Assembly (NCBI RefSeq): GCF_000003605.2
Contig: NW_003109937.1
Coordinates: forward strand, 1 to 26,891
Direction: 5' to 3'
DNA: 26,891 bases
From: Saccoglossus kowalevskii
Taxonomy: Eukaryota > Hemichordata > Enteropneusta > Harrimaniidae
Shown: piece after piece, positions 10,412-22,095 of the stretch
Position numbering within the stretch: position 1 is the first letter of the stretch
Layout: each line of letters begins with the position of its first letter
The notes under the pieces: generated by a model
Seen by the model: only the letters and a program-made list of their open reading frames with translations
The model's database searches: none
Told to the model about the DNA's origin: nothing
Program-made: the position numbers and the translations under genes

Positions 10412-12674
10412 CTTTGTCGTCCAGTAAGACCATTAGACTATACTTTCACTAACATTAGAGTAGTACCTTTGTCCCTCAGTGAGACCATCACCCTATACTT
10501 TCACTAACATTAGAGTGGCACCTTTGTCCCTCAGTGAGACCATCACACTATACTTTAACTAACATTAGAGTGGCACCTTTGTCCCCCAAGTGAGATCATC
10601 ACCCTATACTTTCACTAACATTAGAGTAGTACCTTTGTCCCTCAGTGAGACCATCACCCTATACTTTCACTAACATTAGAGTGGCACCTTTGTCCCTCAG
10701 TGAGACCATCACCCTATACTTTCACTAACATTATTAGAGTGGCACCTTTGTCCCCCAAGTGAGATCATCACCCTATACTTTCACTAACATTAGAGTGGCA
10801 CATTTGTCCCTCAGTGAGACCATCACCATATACTTTCACTAACATTAGAGTGGCACATTTGTCCCCAAGTGAGACCATCACACTATACTTTCACTAACAT
10901 TAGAGTGGCATCTTTGTCCCCAAGTGAGACCATCACCCTATACTTTCACTAACATTAGAGTGGCACATTTGTCCCTCAGTGAGACCATCACCATATACTT
11001 TCACTAACATTAGAGTGGCACATTTGTCCCCAAGTGAGACCATCACCCTATACTTACACTAACATTAGAGTGGCACCTTTGTCCTCCCAGTGAGACCATC
11101 ACCGTATACTTTCACTAACATTAGAGTGGCACCTTTGTCCCTCAGTGAGACCATCACCCTATACTTTCACTAACATTAGAGTGGCACCTTTGTCCCCCAG
11201 TGAGACCATCACCCTATACTTTCACTAACATTAGAGTGGCACCTTTGTCCCCCCAGTGAGACCATTACACTATACTTTCACTAACATTAGAGTGGCACAT
11301 TTGTCCCCAAGTGAGACCATCACCCTATACTTTCACTAACATTAGAGTGGCACCTTTGTCCCTCAGTGAGACCATCACCCTATACCTTCACTAACATTAG
11401 AATGGCACCTTTGTCCCCAAGTGAGACCATCACCCTATACTTTCACTAACATTAGAGTGGCACATTTGTTCCCAAGAGAGACCATCACCCTATACTTTCA
11501 CTAACATTAGAGTGGCACCTTTGTCCCCAAGCGAAACCATCACCCTATACTTTCACTAACATTAGAGTGGCACCTTTGTCCCCCCAGTGAGACCATCACC
11601 CTATACTTTCACTAACATTAGAGTGGCATCTTTGTCCCTCAGTGAGACCATCACCCTATACTTTCACTAACATTAGAGTGGCACCTTTGTCCCCCCAGTG
11701 AGACCATTACACTATACTTTCACTAACATTAGAGTGGCACCTTTGTCCCTCAGTGAGACCATCACACTATACTTTCACTAACATTAGAATGGCACCTTTG
11801 TCCCCCAGTGAGACCATCACACTATACTTTCACTAACATTAGAGTGGCACCTTTGTCGTCCAGTAAGACCATTACACTATACTTTCACTAACATTAGAGT
11901 GGCACCTTTGTCCCTCAGTGAGACATCACACTATACTTTCACTAACATTAGAGAGGCACCTTTGTCCCCCCAGTGAGACCATCACCCTATACTTTCACTA
12001 ACATTAGAGTGGCACCTTTGTCCCCAAGTCAGACCATCACACTATACTTTCACTAACATTATAGTGGCACCTTTGTCCCCCAGTGAGACCATCACCCTAT
12101 ACTTTCACTAACATTAGAGTGGCACCTTTGTCCCCCAGTGAGACCATCACCCTATACTTTCACTAACATTAGAGTGGCACCTTGGTTGTCCAGTAAGACC
12201 ATCACCCTATACTTTCACTAACATTAGAGTGGCACCTTTGTCGTCCAGTAAGACCATTACACTATACTTTCACTTACATTAGAGTGGCACCTTTGCCCCT
12301 CAGTGAGACCATCACACTATACTTTCACTAACATTAGAGTGGCACCTTTGTCCCTCAGTGAGACCATCACCCTATACTTCCACTAACATTAGAGTGACAC
12401 CTTTGTCCCCCAGTGAGACCATCACCCTATACTTCCACTAACATTAGAGTGGCACCTTTGTCGTCCAGTAAGACCATTACAGTATACTTTCACTAACATT
12501 AGAGTGGCACCTTTGTCCCTCAGTGAGACCATCACACTATACTTTCACTAACATTAGAGTGGCACCTTTGTCATCCAGTAAGACCATTACACTATACTTT
12601 CACTAACATTGCAGTGGCACCTTTGTCCCTCAGTGAGACCATCACCCTATACTTTCACTAATATTAGAGTGGCA
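10412..12674 (+). repeat. 2.26-kb block F, copy 1, containing cassettes N and M
   Basis: The block begins with CGTCC-ATTAGAC and two AGTAGTACC units, a CTTTAAC unit and the TTA-inserted ATTATTAG unit at 10731. CTTACAC and TCCTCCCAG units follow, then cassette N at about 11395 and cassette M from about 11668. The same order is found at 14558-16820. The distance is 4146 bp at the ATTATTAG marker, 4201 bp at TTGTTCCC and TATAGTGG, and 4146 bp again at ATTACAGTA (12480 to 16626). The partner therefore gained one unit and later lost one unit relative to this copy. Confidence 0.88.
11395..11667 (+). repeat. Cassette N, copy 3
   Basis: The TTGTTCCC marker G is at 11468. In this copy the CCCCAAGCGAG unit reads AAGCGAAACC, a G-to-A change shared with copies 4 and 5 but not with copies 1, 2 and 6, so copies 3, 4 and 5 form one lineage. 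The unit before it has TATACCTTCAC (about 11385), a single change. Confidence 0.87.
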
Positions 12675-12780
12675 CCTTTGTCCCAAAGTGAGACCATTAC
12701 ACTATACTTTCACTAACATTGCAGTGGCACCTTTGTCCCTCAGTGAGACCATCACCCTATACTTTCACTAATATTAGAGT
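11668..12780 (+). repeat. Cassette M, copy 3 (near full length)
   Basis: It starts at the CCCCCC-ATTACAC unit because the CCCTTCAC unit is absent, and carries TATAGTGG at 12060, CCTTGG at 12180 and ATTACAGTA with C at 12480. It ends with two TTGCAG units 110 bp apart (12609 and 12719). The same markers occur at 18627, 18747 and 19047, all 6567 bp away, so copies 3 and 5 agree in length over this span. Confidence 0.88.
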
Positions 12781-13250
12781 GGCACCTTTGTCCCTCAGTG
12801 AGACCATCACCCTATACTTTCACTAACATTAGAGTGGCACCTTTGTCCCCCAAGTGAGACCATCACCCTATACTTTCACTAACATTAGAGTGGCACACTT
12901 GTCCCTCAGTGAGACCATCACCATATACTTTCACTAACATTAGAGTGGCATCTTTGTCCCCAAGTGAGACCATCACCCTATACTTTCACTAACATTAGAG
13001 TGGCATCTTTGTCCCCAAGTGAGACCATCACCCTATACTTTCACTAACATTAGAGTGGCATCTTTGTCCCCAAGTGAGACCATCACCATATACTTTCACT
13101 AACATTAGAGTGGCACCTTTGTCATCCAGTAAGACCATTAGACTATACTTTCACTAACATTAGAGTGGCACCTTTGTCCCCCCAGTGAGACCATCACCCT
13201 ATACTTTCACTAACATTAGAGTGGCACCTTTGTCCCCAAGTGAGACCATC
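12781..13250 (+). repeat. CACACTTG and GGCATC segment
   Basis: CCCTCAG and CCCCCAAG units, a GGCACACTTG unit near 12893, three GGCATC units, a CATCCAGTAAG-ATTAGAC unit and a CCCCCCAG unit. The order after CACACTTG is the same as at 4728, 6331, 7323, 17750, 19571 and 24303, which makes this run another recurrent block. Confidence 0.83.
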
Positions 13251-14365
13251 ACCCTATACTTTCACTAACATTATTAGAGTGGCACCTTTGTCCCCCAAGT
13301 GAGATCATCACCCTATACTTTCACTAACATTAGAGTGGCACATTTGTCCCTCAGTGAGACCATCACCATATACTTTCACTAACATTAGAGTGGCACATTT
13401 GTCCCCAAGTGAGACCATCACACTATACTTTCACTAACATTAGAGTGGCATCTTTGTCCCCAAGTGAGACCATCACCCTATACTTTCACTAACATTAGAG
13501 TGGCACATTTGTCCCTCAGTGAGACCATCACCATATACTTTCACTAACATTAGAGTGGCACATTTGTCCCCAAGTGAGACCATCACCCTATACTTACACT
13601 AACATTAGAGTGGCACCTTTGTCCTCCCAGTGAGTCCATCACCCTATACTTTCACTAACATTAGAGTGGCACCTTTGTCCCTCAGTGAGACCATCACCCT
13701 ATACTTTCACTAACATTAGAGTGGCACCTTTGTCCCCCAGTGAGACCATCACCCTATACTTTCACTAACATTAGAGTGGCACCTTTGTCCCCCCAGTGAG
13801 ACCATTACACTATACTTTCACTAACATTAGAGTGGCACCTTTGTCCCCCAGTGAGACCATCACCCTATACTTTCACTAACATTAGAGTGGCACATTTGTC
13901 CCCAAGTGAGACCATCACCCTATACTTTCACTAACATTAGAGTGGCACCTTTGTCCCTCAGTGAGACCATCACCCTATACTTTCACTAACATTAGAATGG
14001 CACCTTTGTCCCCAAGTGAGACCATCACCCTATACTTTCACTAACATTAGAGTGGCACATTTGTTCCCAAGAGAGACCATCACCCTATACTTTCACTAAC
14101 ATTAGAGTGGCACCTTTGTCCCCAAGCGAAACCATCACCCTATACTTTCACTAACATTAGAGTGGCACCTTTGTCCCCCCAGTGAGACCATCACCCTATA
14201 CTTTCACTAACATTAGAGTGGCATCTTTGTCCCTCAGTGAGACCATCACCCTATACTTTCACTAACATTAGAGTGGCACCTTTGTCCCCCCAGTGAGACC
14301 ATTACACTATACTTTCACTAACATTAGAGTGGCACCTTTGTCCCTCAGTGAGACCATCACACTAT
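13251..14365 (+). repeat. Block G, copy 1, containing cassette N copy 4 and a fragment of M
   Basis: It starts near the TTA-inserted ATTATTAG unit at 13271 and carries CTTACAC, TCCTCCCAG (here with a private GAGTCCATC), cassette N (TTGTTCCC marker G at 14063) and the first two units of cassette M. The copy at about 14857-15971 lies 1606 bp away at both the ATTATTAG and TTGTTCCC markers. Compared with 10731 onward it has one extra CCCCCAG unit near 13835-13890. Confidence 0.87.
13990..14260 (+). repeat. Cassette N, copy 4
   Basis: The AGAATGG, TTGTTCCCAAGAGAG, AAGCGAAACC, CCCCCCAG and GGCATC-CCCTCAG units occur in order. It is followed by only two cassette M units before the series jumps to a TTGCAG unit at 14380, which implies loss of most of the M cassette here. 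Confidence 0.86.
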
Positions 14366-14557
14366 ACTTTCACTAACATTGCAGTGGCACCTTTGTCCCT
14401 CAGTGAGACCATCACCTTTATACTTTCACTAATATTAGAGTGGCACCTTTGTCCCAAAGTGAGACCAATACACTATACTTTCACTAACATTAGAGAGGCA
14501 CCTTTGTCCCCCCAGTGAGACCATCACCCTATACTTTCACTAACATTAGAGTGGCAT
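14366..14557 (+). repeat. Deletion junction inside cassette M, with TTGCAG and TAATATT units
   Basis: Directly after the CCCTCAG-CACAC unit of M comes a TTGCAG unit (about 14380), which in full M copies lies many units later. The next unit has one extra T (CACCTTTATAC near 14414). CCCAAAG-AATACAC and AGAGAGG units follow. The simplest reading is an internal loss of about 14 units. Confidence 0.75.
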
Positions 14558-16820
14558 CTTTGTCGTCCAGTAAGACCATTAGACTATACTTTCACTAACA
14601 TTAGAGTAGTACCTTTGTCCCTCAGTGAGACTATCACCCTATACTTTCACTAACATTAGAGTGGCACCTTTGTCCCTCAGTGAGACCATCACACTATACT
14701 TTAACTAACATTAGAGTGGCACCTTTGTCCCCCAAGTGAGATCATCACCCTATACTTTCACTAACATTAGAGTAGTACCTTTGTCCCTCAGTGAGACCAT
14801 CACCCTATACTTTCACTAACATTAGAGTGGCACCTTTGTCCCTCAGTGAGACCATCACCCTATACTTTCACTAACATTATTAGAGTGGCACCTTTGTCCC
14901 CCAAGTGAGATCATCACCCTATACTTTCACTAACATTAGAGTGGCACATTTGTCCCTCAGTGAGACCATCACCATATACTTTCACTAACATTAGAGTGGC
15001 ACATTTGTCCCCAAGTGAGACCATCACACTATACTTTCACTAACATTAGAGTGGCATCTTTGTCCCCAAGTGAGACCATCACCCTATACTTTCACTAACA
15101 TTAGAGTGGCACATTTGTCCCTCAGTGAGACCATCACCATATACTTTCACTAACATTAGAGTGGCACATTTGTCCCCAAGTGAGACCATCACCCTATACT
15201 TACACTAACATTAGAGTGGCACCTTTGTCCTCCCAGTGAGACCATCACCTTATACTTTCACTAACATTAGAGTGGCACCTTTGTCCCTCAGTGAGACCAT
15301 CACCCTATACTTTCACTAACATTAGAGTGGCACCTTTGTCCCCCAGTGAGACCATCACCCTATACTTTCACTAACATTAGAGTGGCACCTTTGTCCCCCC
15401 AGTGAGACCATTACACTAAACTTTCACTAACATTAGAGTGGCACCTTTGTCCCCCAGTGAGACCATCACCCTATACTTTCACTAACATTAGAGTGGCACA
15501 TTTGTCCCCAAGTGAGACCATCACCCTATACTTTCACTAACATTAGAGTGGCACCTTTGTCCCTCAGTGAGACCATCACCCTATACTTTCACTAACATTA
15601 GAATGGCACCTTTGTCCCCAAGTGAGACCATCACCCTATACTTTCACTAACATTAGAGTGGCACATTTGTTCCCAAGAGAGACCATCACCCTATACTTTC
15701 ACTAACATTAGAGTGGCACCTTTGTCCCCAAGCGAAACCATCACCCTATACTTTCACTAACATTAGAGTGGCACCTTTGTCCCCCCAGTGAGACCATCAC
15801 CCTATACTTTCACTAACATTAGAGTGGCATCTTTGTCCCTCAGTGAGACCATCACCCTATACTTTCACTAACATTAGAGTGGCACCTTTGTCCCCCCAGT
15901 GAGACCATTACACTATACTTTCACTAACATTAGAGTGGCACCTTTGTCCCTCAGTGAGACCATCACACTATACTTTCACTAACATTAGAATGGCACCTTT
16001 GTCCCCCAGTGAGACCATCACACTATACTTTCACTAACATTAGAGTGGCACCTTTGTCGTCCAGTAAGACCATTACACTATACTTTCACTAACATTAGAG
16101 TGGCACCTTTGTCCCTCAGTGAGACATCACACTATACTTTCACTAACATTAGAGAGGCACCTTTGTCCCCCCAGTGAGACCATCACCCTATACTTTCACT
16201 AACATTAGAGTGGCACCTTTGTCCCCAAGTCAGACCATCACACTATACTTTCACTAACATTATAGTGGCACCTTTGTCCCCCAGTGAGACCATCACCCTA
16301 TACTTTCACTAACATTAGAGTGGCACCTTTGTCCCCCAGTGAGACCATCACCCTATACTTTCACTAACATTAGAGTGGCACCTTGGTTGTCCAGTAAGAC
16401 CATCACCCTATACTTTCACTAACATTAGAGTGGCACCTTTGTCGTCCAGTAAGACCATTAGACTATACTTTCACTAACATTAGAGTGGCACCTTTGTCCC
16501 TCAGTGAGACCATCACCCTATACTTCCACTAACATTAGAGTGACACCTTTGTCCCCCAGTGAGACCATCACCCTATACTTCCACTAACATTAGAGTGGCA
16601 CCTTTGTCGTCCAGTAAGACCATTACAGTATACTTTCACTAACATTAGAGTGGCACCTTTGTCCCTCAGTGAGACCATCACACTATACTTTCACTAACAT
16701 TAGAGTGGCACCTTTGTCATCCAGTAAGACCATTACACCATACTTTCACTAACATTGCAGTGGCACCTTTGTCCCTCAGTGAGACCATCACCCTATACTT
16801 TCACTAATATTAGAGTGGCA
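14558..16820 (+). repeat. 2.26-kb block F, copy 2, containing cassettes N (copy 5) and M (copy 4)
   Basis: This repeats 10412-12674, with the ATTATTAG marker at 14877, TTGTTCCC G at 15669, TATAGTGG at 16261, CCTTGG at 16381 and ATTACAGTA with C at 16626. It has one extra CCCCCAG unit near 15430-15485. It lacks one unit near 16450-16500, where the CACTTACATT and TTTGCCCC units of M are replaced by a single CGTCC-ATTAGAC unit. Private changes include GACTATCACC near 14620 and CACTAAACTTTC near 15416. Confidence 0.88.
15598..15868 (+). repeat. Cassette N, copy 5
   Basis: The TTGTTCCC marker G is at 15669, 1606 bp from copy 4 and 4201 bp from copy 3. It shares the AAGCGAAACC change with those two. 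It is followed directly by cassette M. Confidence 0.87.
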
Positions 16821-16880
16821 CCTTTCTCCCAAGTGAGACCCATACACTATACTTTCACTAACATTAGAGAGGCACCTTTG
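15869..16880 (+). repeat. Cassette M, copy 4 (one unit short)
   Basis: The order matches copy 3 except for the missing unit near 16450-16500. Near 16733 it has ATTACACCATAC. The TAATATT unit is followed by CCTTTCTCCC at 16821, which is shared only with 23260; the distance of 6439 bp is the same at the ATTACAGTA marker (16626 to 23065). The following unit reads GACCCATACAC, a private change from GACCAATACAC. Confidence 0.86.
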
Positions 16881-18195
16881 TCCCAAAGTGAGACCATCAC
16901 CCTATACTTTCACTAACATTAGAGTGGTACCTTTGTCCCTCAGTGAGACCATCACCCTATACTTTCACTAACATTAGAGTGGCATCTTTGTCCCCAAGTG
17001 AGACCATCACCCTATACTTTCACTAACATTAGAGTGGCACCTTTGTCCCTCAGTGAGACCATCACCCTATACTTTCACTAACATTAGAGTGGCATCTTTG
17101 TCCCCAAGTGAGACCATCACCCTATACTTTCACTAACATTAGAGTGGCACATTTGTCCCCAAGTGAGACCATCACCCTATACTTTCACTAACATTAGAGT
17201 GGCATCTTTGTCCCCAAGTGAGACCATCACCATATACTTTCACTAACATTAGAGTGGCACCTTTGTCATCCAGTAAGACCATTAGACTATACTTTCACTA
17301 ACATTAGAGTGGCACCTTTGTCCCAAAGTGAGACCATCACCCTATACTTTCACTAACATTAGAGTGGTACCTTTGTCCCTCAGTGAGACCATCACACTAT
17401 ACTTTCACTAACATTAGAGTGGCACCTTTGTCATCCAGTAAGACCATTACACTATACTTTCACTAACATTGCAGTGGCACCTTTGTCCCTCAGTGAGACC
17501 ATCACCCTATACTTTCACTAATATTAGAGTGGCACCTTTGTCCCAAAGTGAGACCAATACACTATACTTTCACTAACATTAGAGAGGCACCTTTGTCCCC
17601 AAGTGAGACCATCACCCTATACTTTCACTAACATTAGAGTGGCACCTTTGTCCCTCAGTGAGACCATCACCCTATACTTTCACTAACATTAGAGTGGCAC
17701 CTTTGTCCCCCAAGTGAGACCATCACCCTATACTTTCACTAACATTAGAGTGGCACACTTGTCCCTCAGTGAGACCATCACCATATACTTTCACTAACAT
17801 TAGAGTGGCATCTTTGTCCCCAAGTGAGACCATCACCCTATACTTTCACTAACATTAGAGTGGCATCTTTGTCCCCAAGTGAGACCATCACCCTATACTT
17901 TCACTAACATTAGAGTGGCATCTTTGCCCCCAAGTGAGACCATCACCCTATACTTTCACTAACATTAGAGTGGCACCTTTGTCCCTCAGTGAGACCATCA
18001 CCCTATACTTTCACTAACATTAGAGTGGCATCTTTGTCCCCAAGTGAGACCATCACCCTATACTTTCACTAACATTAGAGTGGCATCTTTGTCCCCAAGT
18101 GAGACCATCACCCTATACTTTCACTAACATTAGAGTGGTACATTTGTCCCTCAGTGAGACCATCACCCTATACTTTCACTAACATTAGAGTGGCA
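16881..18195 (+). repeat. Mixed segment with CCCAAAG, GTGGTACC and CACACTTG runs
   Basis: CCCAAAG-CACCC and GTGGTACC units appear twice (near 16880 and 17325). A CATCC, TTGCAG (17469), TAATATT, CCCAAAG and AGAGAGG run follows, and then a GGCACACTTG run near 17752 with GGCATC units. The CCCAAAG / GTGGTACC order has a relative near 23597-23650. Near 17926 one unit reads TTTGCCCCC. No gene. Confidence 0.8.
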
Positions 18196-19410
18196 CCTTT
18201 GTCCCCCAGTGAGACCATCACCCTTCACTTTCACTAACATTAGAGTGGCACCTTTGTCCCCCCAGTGAGACCATTACACTATACTTTCACTAACATTAGA
18301 GTGGCACCTTTGTCCCTCAGTGAGACCATCACACTATACTTTCACTAACATTAGAATGGCACCTTTGTCCCCCAGTGAGACCATCACACTATACTTTCAC
18401 TAACATTAGAGTGGCACCTTTGTCGTCCAGTAAGACCATTACACTATACTTTCACTAACATTAGAGTGGCACCTTTGTCCCTCAGTGAGACATCACACTA
18501 TACTTTCACTAACATTAGAGAGGCACCTTTGTCCCCCCAGTGAGACCATCACCCTATACTTTCACTAACATTAGAGTGGCACCTTTGTCCCCAAGTCAGA
18601 CCATCACAGTATACTTTCACTAACATTATAGTGGCACCTTTGTCCCCCAGTGAGACCATCACCCTATACTTTCACTAACATTAGAGTGGCACCTTTGTCC
18701 CCCAGTGAGACCATCACCCTATACTTTCACTAACATTAGAGTGGCACCTTGGTTGTCCAGTAAGACCATCACCCTATACTTTCACTAACATTAGAGTGGC
18801 ACCTTTGTCGTCCAGTAAGACCATTACACTATACTTTCACTTACATTAGAGTGGCACCTTTGCCCCTCAGTGAGACCATCACACTATACTTTCACTAACA
18901 TTAGAGTGGCACCTTTGTCCCTCAGTGAGACCATCACCCTATACTTCCACTAACATTAGAGTGACACCTTTGTCCCCCAGTGAGACCATCACCCTATACT
19001 TCCACTAACATTAGAGTGGCACCTTTGTCGTCCAGTAAGACCATTACAGTATACTTTCACTAACATTAGAGTGGCACCTTTGTCCCTCAGTGAGACCATC
19101 ACACTATACTTTCACTAACATTAGAGTGGCACCTTTGTCATCCAGTAAGACCATTACACTATACTTTCACTAACATTGCAGTGGCACCTTTGTCCCTCAG
19201 TGAGACCATCACCCTATACTTTCACTAATATTAGAGTGGCACCTTTGTCCCAAAGTGAGACCATTACACTATACTTTCACTAACATTGCAGTGGCACCTT
19301 TGTCCCCAAGTGAGACCATCACCCTATACTTTCACTAATATTAGAGTGGCACCTTTGTCCCAAAGTGAGACCAATACACTATACTTTCACTAACATTAGA
19401 GAGGCACCTT
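18196..19410 (+). repeat. Cassette M, copy 5 (most complete)
   Basis: It includes the CCCTTCAC unit (TTCAC at 18224), TATAGTGG at 18627, CCTTGG at 18747, ATTACAGTA with C at 19047, and two TTGCAG units 110 bp apart (19177 and 19287) before CCCAAAG-AATACAC and AGAGAGG. It carries a CACAGTATAC change in the AAGTCAG unit (about 18606), shared with copy 6. It is about 22 units long and serves as the reference order for the cassette. Confidence 0.89.
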
Positions 19411-20009
19411 TGTCCCCAAGTGAGACCATCACCCTATACTTTCACTAACATTAGAGTGGCACCTTTGTCCCTCAGTGAGACCATCACCCTATACTTTCAC
19501 TAACATTAGAGTGGCACCTTTGTCCCCCAAGTGAGACCATCACCCTATACTTTCACTAACATTAGAGTGGCACACTTGTCCCTCAGTGAGACCATCACCA
19601 TATACTTTCACTAACATTAGAGTGGCATCTTTGTCCCCAAGTGAGACCATCACCCTATACTTTCACTAACATTAGAGTGGCATCTTTGTCCCCAAGTGAG
19701 ACCATCACCCTATACTTTCACTAACATTAGAGTGGCATCTTTGTCCCCAAGTGAGACCATCACCATATACTTTCACTAACATTAGAGTGGCACCTTTGTC
19801 ATCCAGTAAGACCATTAGACTATACTTTCACTAACATTAGAGTGGCACCTTTGTCCCTCAGTGAGACCATCACCCTATACTTTCACTAACATTAGAGTGG
19901 CATCTTTGTCCCCAAGTGAGACCATCACCCTATACTTTCACTAACATTAGAGTGGCATCTTTGTCCCCAAGTGAGACCATCACCCTATACTTTCACTAAC
20001 ATTAGAGTG
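19411..20009 (+). repeat. CACACTTG / GGCATC segment
   Basis: CCCTCAG and CCCCCAAG units, a GGCACACTTG unit near 19571, three GGCATC units ending in CACCATATA, a CATCC-ATTAGAC unit, then more GGCATC units. The order matches that after the other CACACTTG markers. Nothing else is present. Confidence 0.82.
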
Positions 20010-20590
20010 GCACATTTGTCCCTCAGTGAGACCATCACCCTATACTTTCACTAACATTAGAGTGGCACCTTTGTCATCCAGTAAGACCATTACACTATAC
20101 TTTCACTAACATTAGAGTGGCACCTTTGTCCCTCAGTGAGACCATCACACTATACTTTCACTAACATTAGAGTGGCACCTTTGTCCCTCAGTGAGACCAT
20201 CACCCTATACTTTCACTAACATTAGAGTGGCACATTTGTCCCTCAGTGAGACCATCACCCTATACTTTCACTAACATTAGAGTGGCACATTTGTCCCTCA
20301 GTGAGACCATCACACTATACTTTCACTAACATTAGAGTGGCACCTTTGTCGTCCAGTAAGACCATTACACTATACTTTCACTAACATTAGAGTGGCACCT
20401 TTGTCCCTCAGTGAGACATCACACTATACTTTCACTAACATTAGAAAGGCACCTTTGTCCCCCCAGTGAGACCATCACCCTATACTTTCACTAACATTAG
20501 AGTGGCACCTTTGTCCCCAAGTCAGACCATCACACTATACTTTCACTAACATTATAGTGGCACCTTTGTAACCCAGTGAGACCATCACCC
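20010..20590 (+). repeat. Block C, copy 1 (partner about 22100-22680)
   Basis: The run is GGCACATTT, CATCC-ATTACAC, CCCTCAG, two GGCACATTT units, CGTCC, the 54-bp GAGACATCAC unit, AGAAAGG at 20441, CCCCCCAG, AAGTCAG, and a TATAGTGG unit with the rare TTTGTAACCCAG (20569). It recurs 2092 bp downstream. The distance is constant at the AGAAAGG, TATAGTGG and TAACCC markers. TAACCC is found only in these two places. The first part is also related to 361-965 and 3673-4280. Confidence 0.88.
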
Positions 20591-21334
20591 TATACTTTCA
20601 CTAACATTAGAGTGGCACCTTTGTCCCTCAGTGAGACCATCACCCTATACTTTCACTAACATTAGAGTGGCACCTTTGTCCCCCAAGTGAGATCATCACC
20701 CTATACTTTCACTGACATTAGAGTGGCACCTTTGTCCCCCAAGTGAGACCATCACCCTATACTTTCACTAACATTAGAGTGGCATCTTTGTCCCCAAGTG
20801 AGACCATCACCCTATACTTTCACTAACATTAGAGTGGCATCTTTGTCCCCAAGTGAGACCATCACCCTATACTTTCACTAACATTAGAGTGGCATCTTTG
20901 TCCCCAAGTGAGACCATCACCATATACTTTCACTAACATTAGAGTGGCACCTTTGTCATCCAGTAAGACCATTAGACTATACTTTCACTAACATTAGAGT
21001 GGCACCTTTGTCCCTCAGTGAGACCATCACCCTATACTTTCACTAACATTAGAGAGGCATCTTTGCCCCCAAGTGAGACCATCACCCTATACTTTCACTA
21101 ACATTAGAGTGGCACCTTTGTCCCTCAGTGAGACCATCACCCTATACTTTCACTAACATTAGAGTGGCATCTTTGTCCCCAAGTGAGACCATCACCCTAT
21201 ACTTTCACTAACATTAGAGTGGCATCTTTGTCCCCAAGTGAGACCATCACCCTATACTTTCACTAACATTAGAGTGGCACATTTGTCCCTCAGTGAGACC
21301 ATCACCCTATACTTTCACTAACATTAGAGTGGCA
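20591..21334 (+). repeat. Mixed segment with CTGACATT and GGCATC units
   Basis: CCCTCAG, CCCCCAAG-GATC and a CTGACATT unit (near 20711), then GGCATC units, a CATCC-ATTAGAC unit, and an unusual AGAGAGGCATC unit with TTTGCCCCC near 21055. The order resembles 3400-3660. No gene. Confidence 0.8.
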
Positions 21335-22095
21335 CCTTTGTCCCCCAGTGAGACCATCACCCTTCACTTTCACTAACATTAGAGTGGCACCTTTGTCCCT
21401 CAGTGAGACCATCACACTATACTTTCACTAACATTAGAATGGCACCTTTGTCCCCCAGTGAGACCATCACACTATACTTTCACTAACATTAGAGTGGCAC
21501 CTTTGTCGTCCAGTAAGACCATTACACTATACTTTCACTAACATTAGAGTGGCACCTTTGTCCCTCAGTGAGACATCACACTATACTTTCACTAACATTA
21601 GAGAGGCACCTTTGTCCCCCCAGTGAGACCATCACCCTATACTTTCACTAACATTAGAGTGGCACCTTTGTCCCCAAGTCAGACCATCACAGTATACTTT
21701 CACTAACATTAGAGTGGCACCTTTGTCCCCAAGTCAGACCATCACACTATACTTTCACTAACATTATAGTGGCACCTTTGTCCCCCAGTGAGACCATCAC
21801 CCTATACATTCACTAACATTAGAGTGGCACCTTTGTCCCCCAGTGAGACCATCACCCTATACTTTCACTAACATTAGAGTGGCACCTTGGTTGTCCAGTA
21901 AGACCATCACCCTATACTTTCACTAACATTAGAGTGGCACCTTTGTCGTCCAGTAAGACCATTACACTATACTTTCACTTACATTAGAGTGGCACCTTTG
22001 CCCCTCAGTGAGACCATCACACTATACTTTCACTAACATTAGAGTGGCACCTTTGTCCCTCAGTGAGACCATCACCCTATACTTCCACTAACATT
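21335..22095 (+). repeat. Cassette M, copy 6 (3'-truncated; one unit lost, one gained)
   Basis: The TTCAC marker is at 21363, TATAGTGG at 21765 and CCTTGG at 21885. Relative to copy 5 the distance is 3139 bp at the first marker and 3138 bp at the others. The CCCCCC-ATTACAC unit (56 bp) is missing, and the CCCCAAGTCAG unit is doubled, once with CACAGTATAC and once with CACACTATAC (21661-21770). The net change is -1 bp. One unit reads CTATACATTCAC (about 21801). After TATACTTCCAC it joins block C copy 2. Confidence 0.88.

Noticed and set aside
10721-10745. ATTATTAG as a target-site duplication from an insertion
   Set aside because: It is only a three-base TTA/ATT slip in the unit and is carried along with block duplications (10731, 13271, 14877). 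No inserted element is present.
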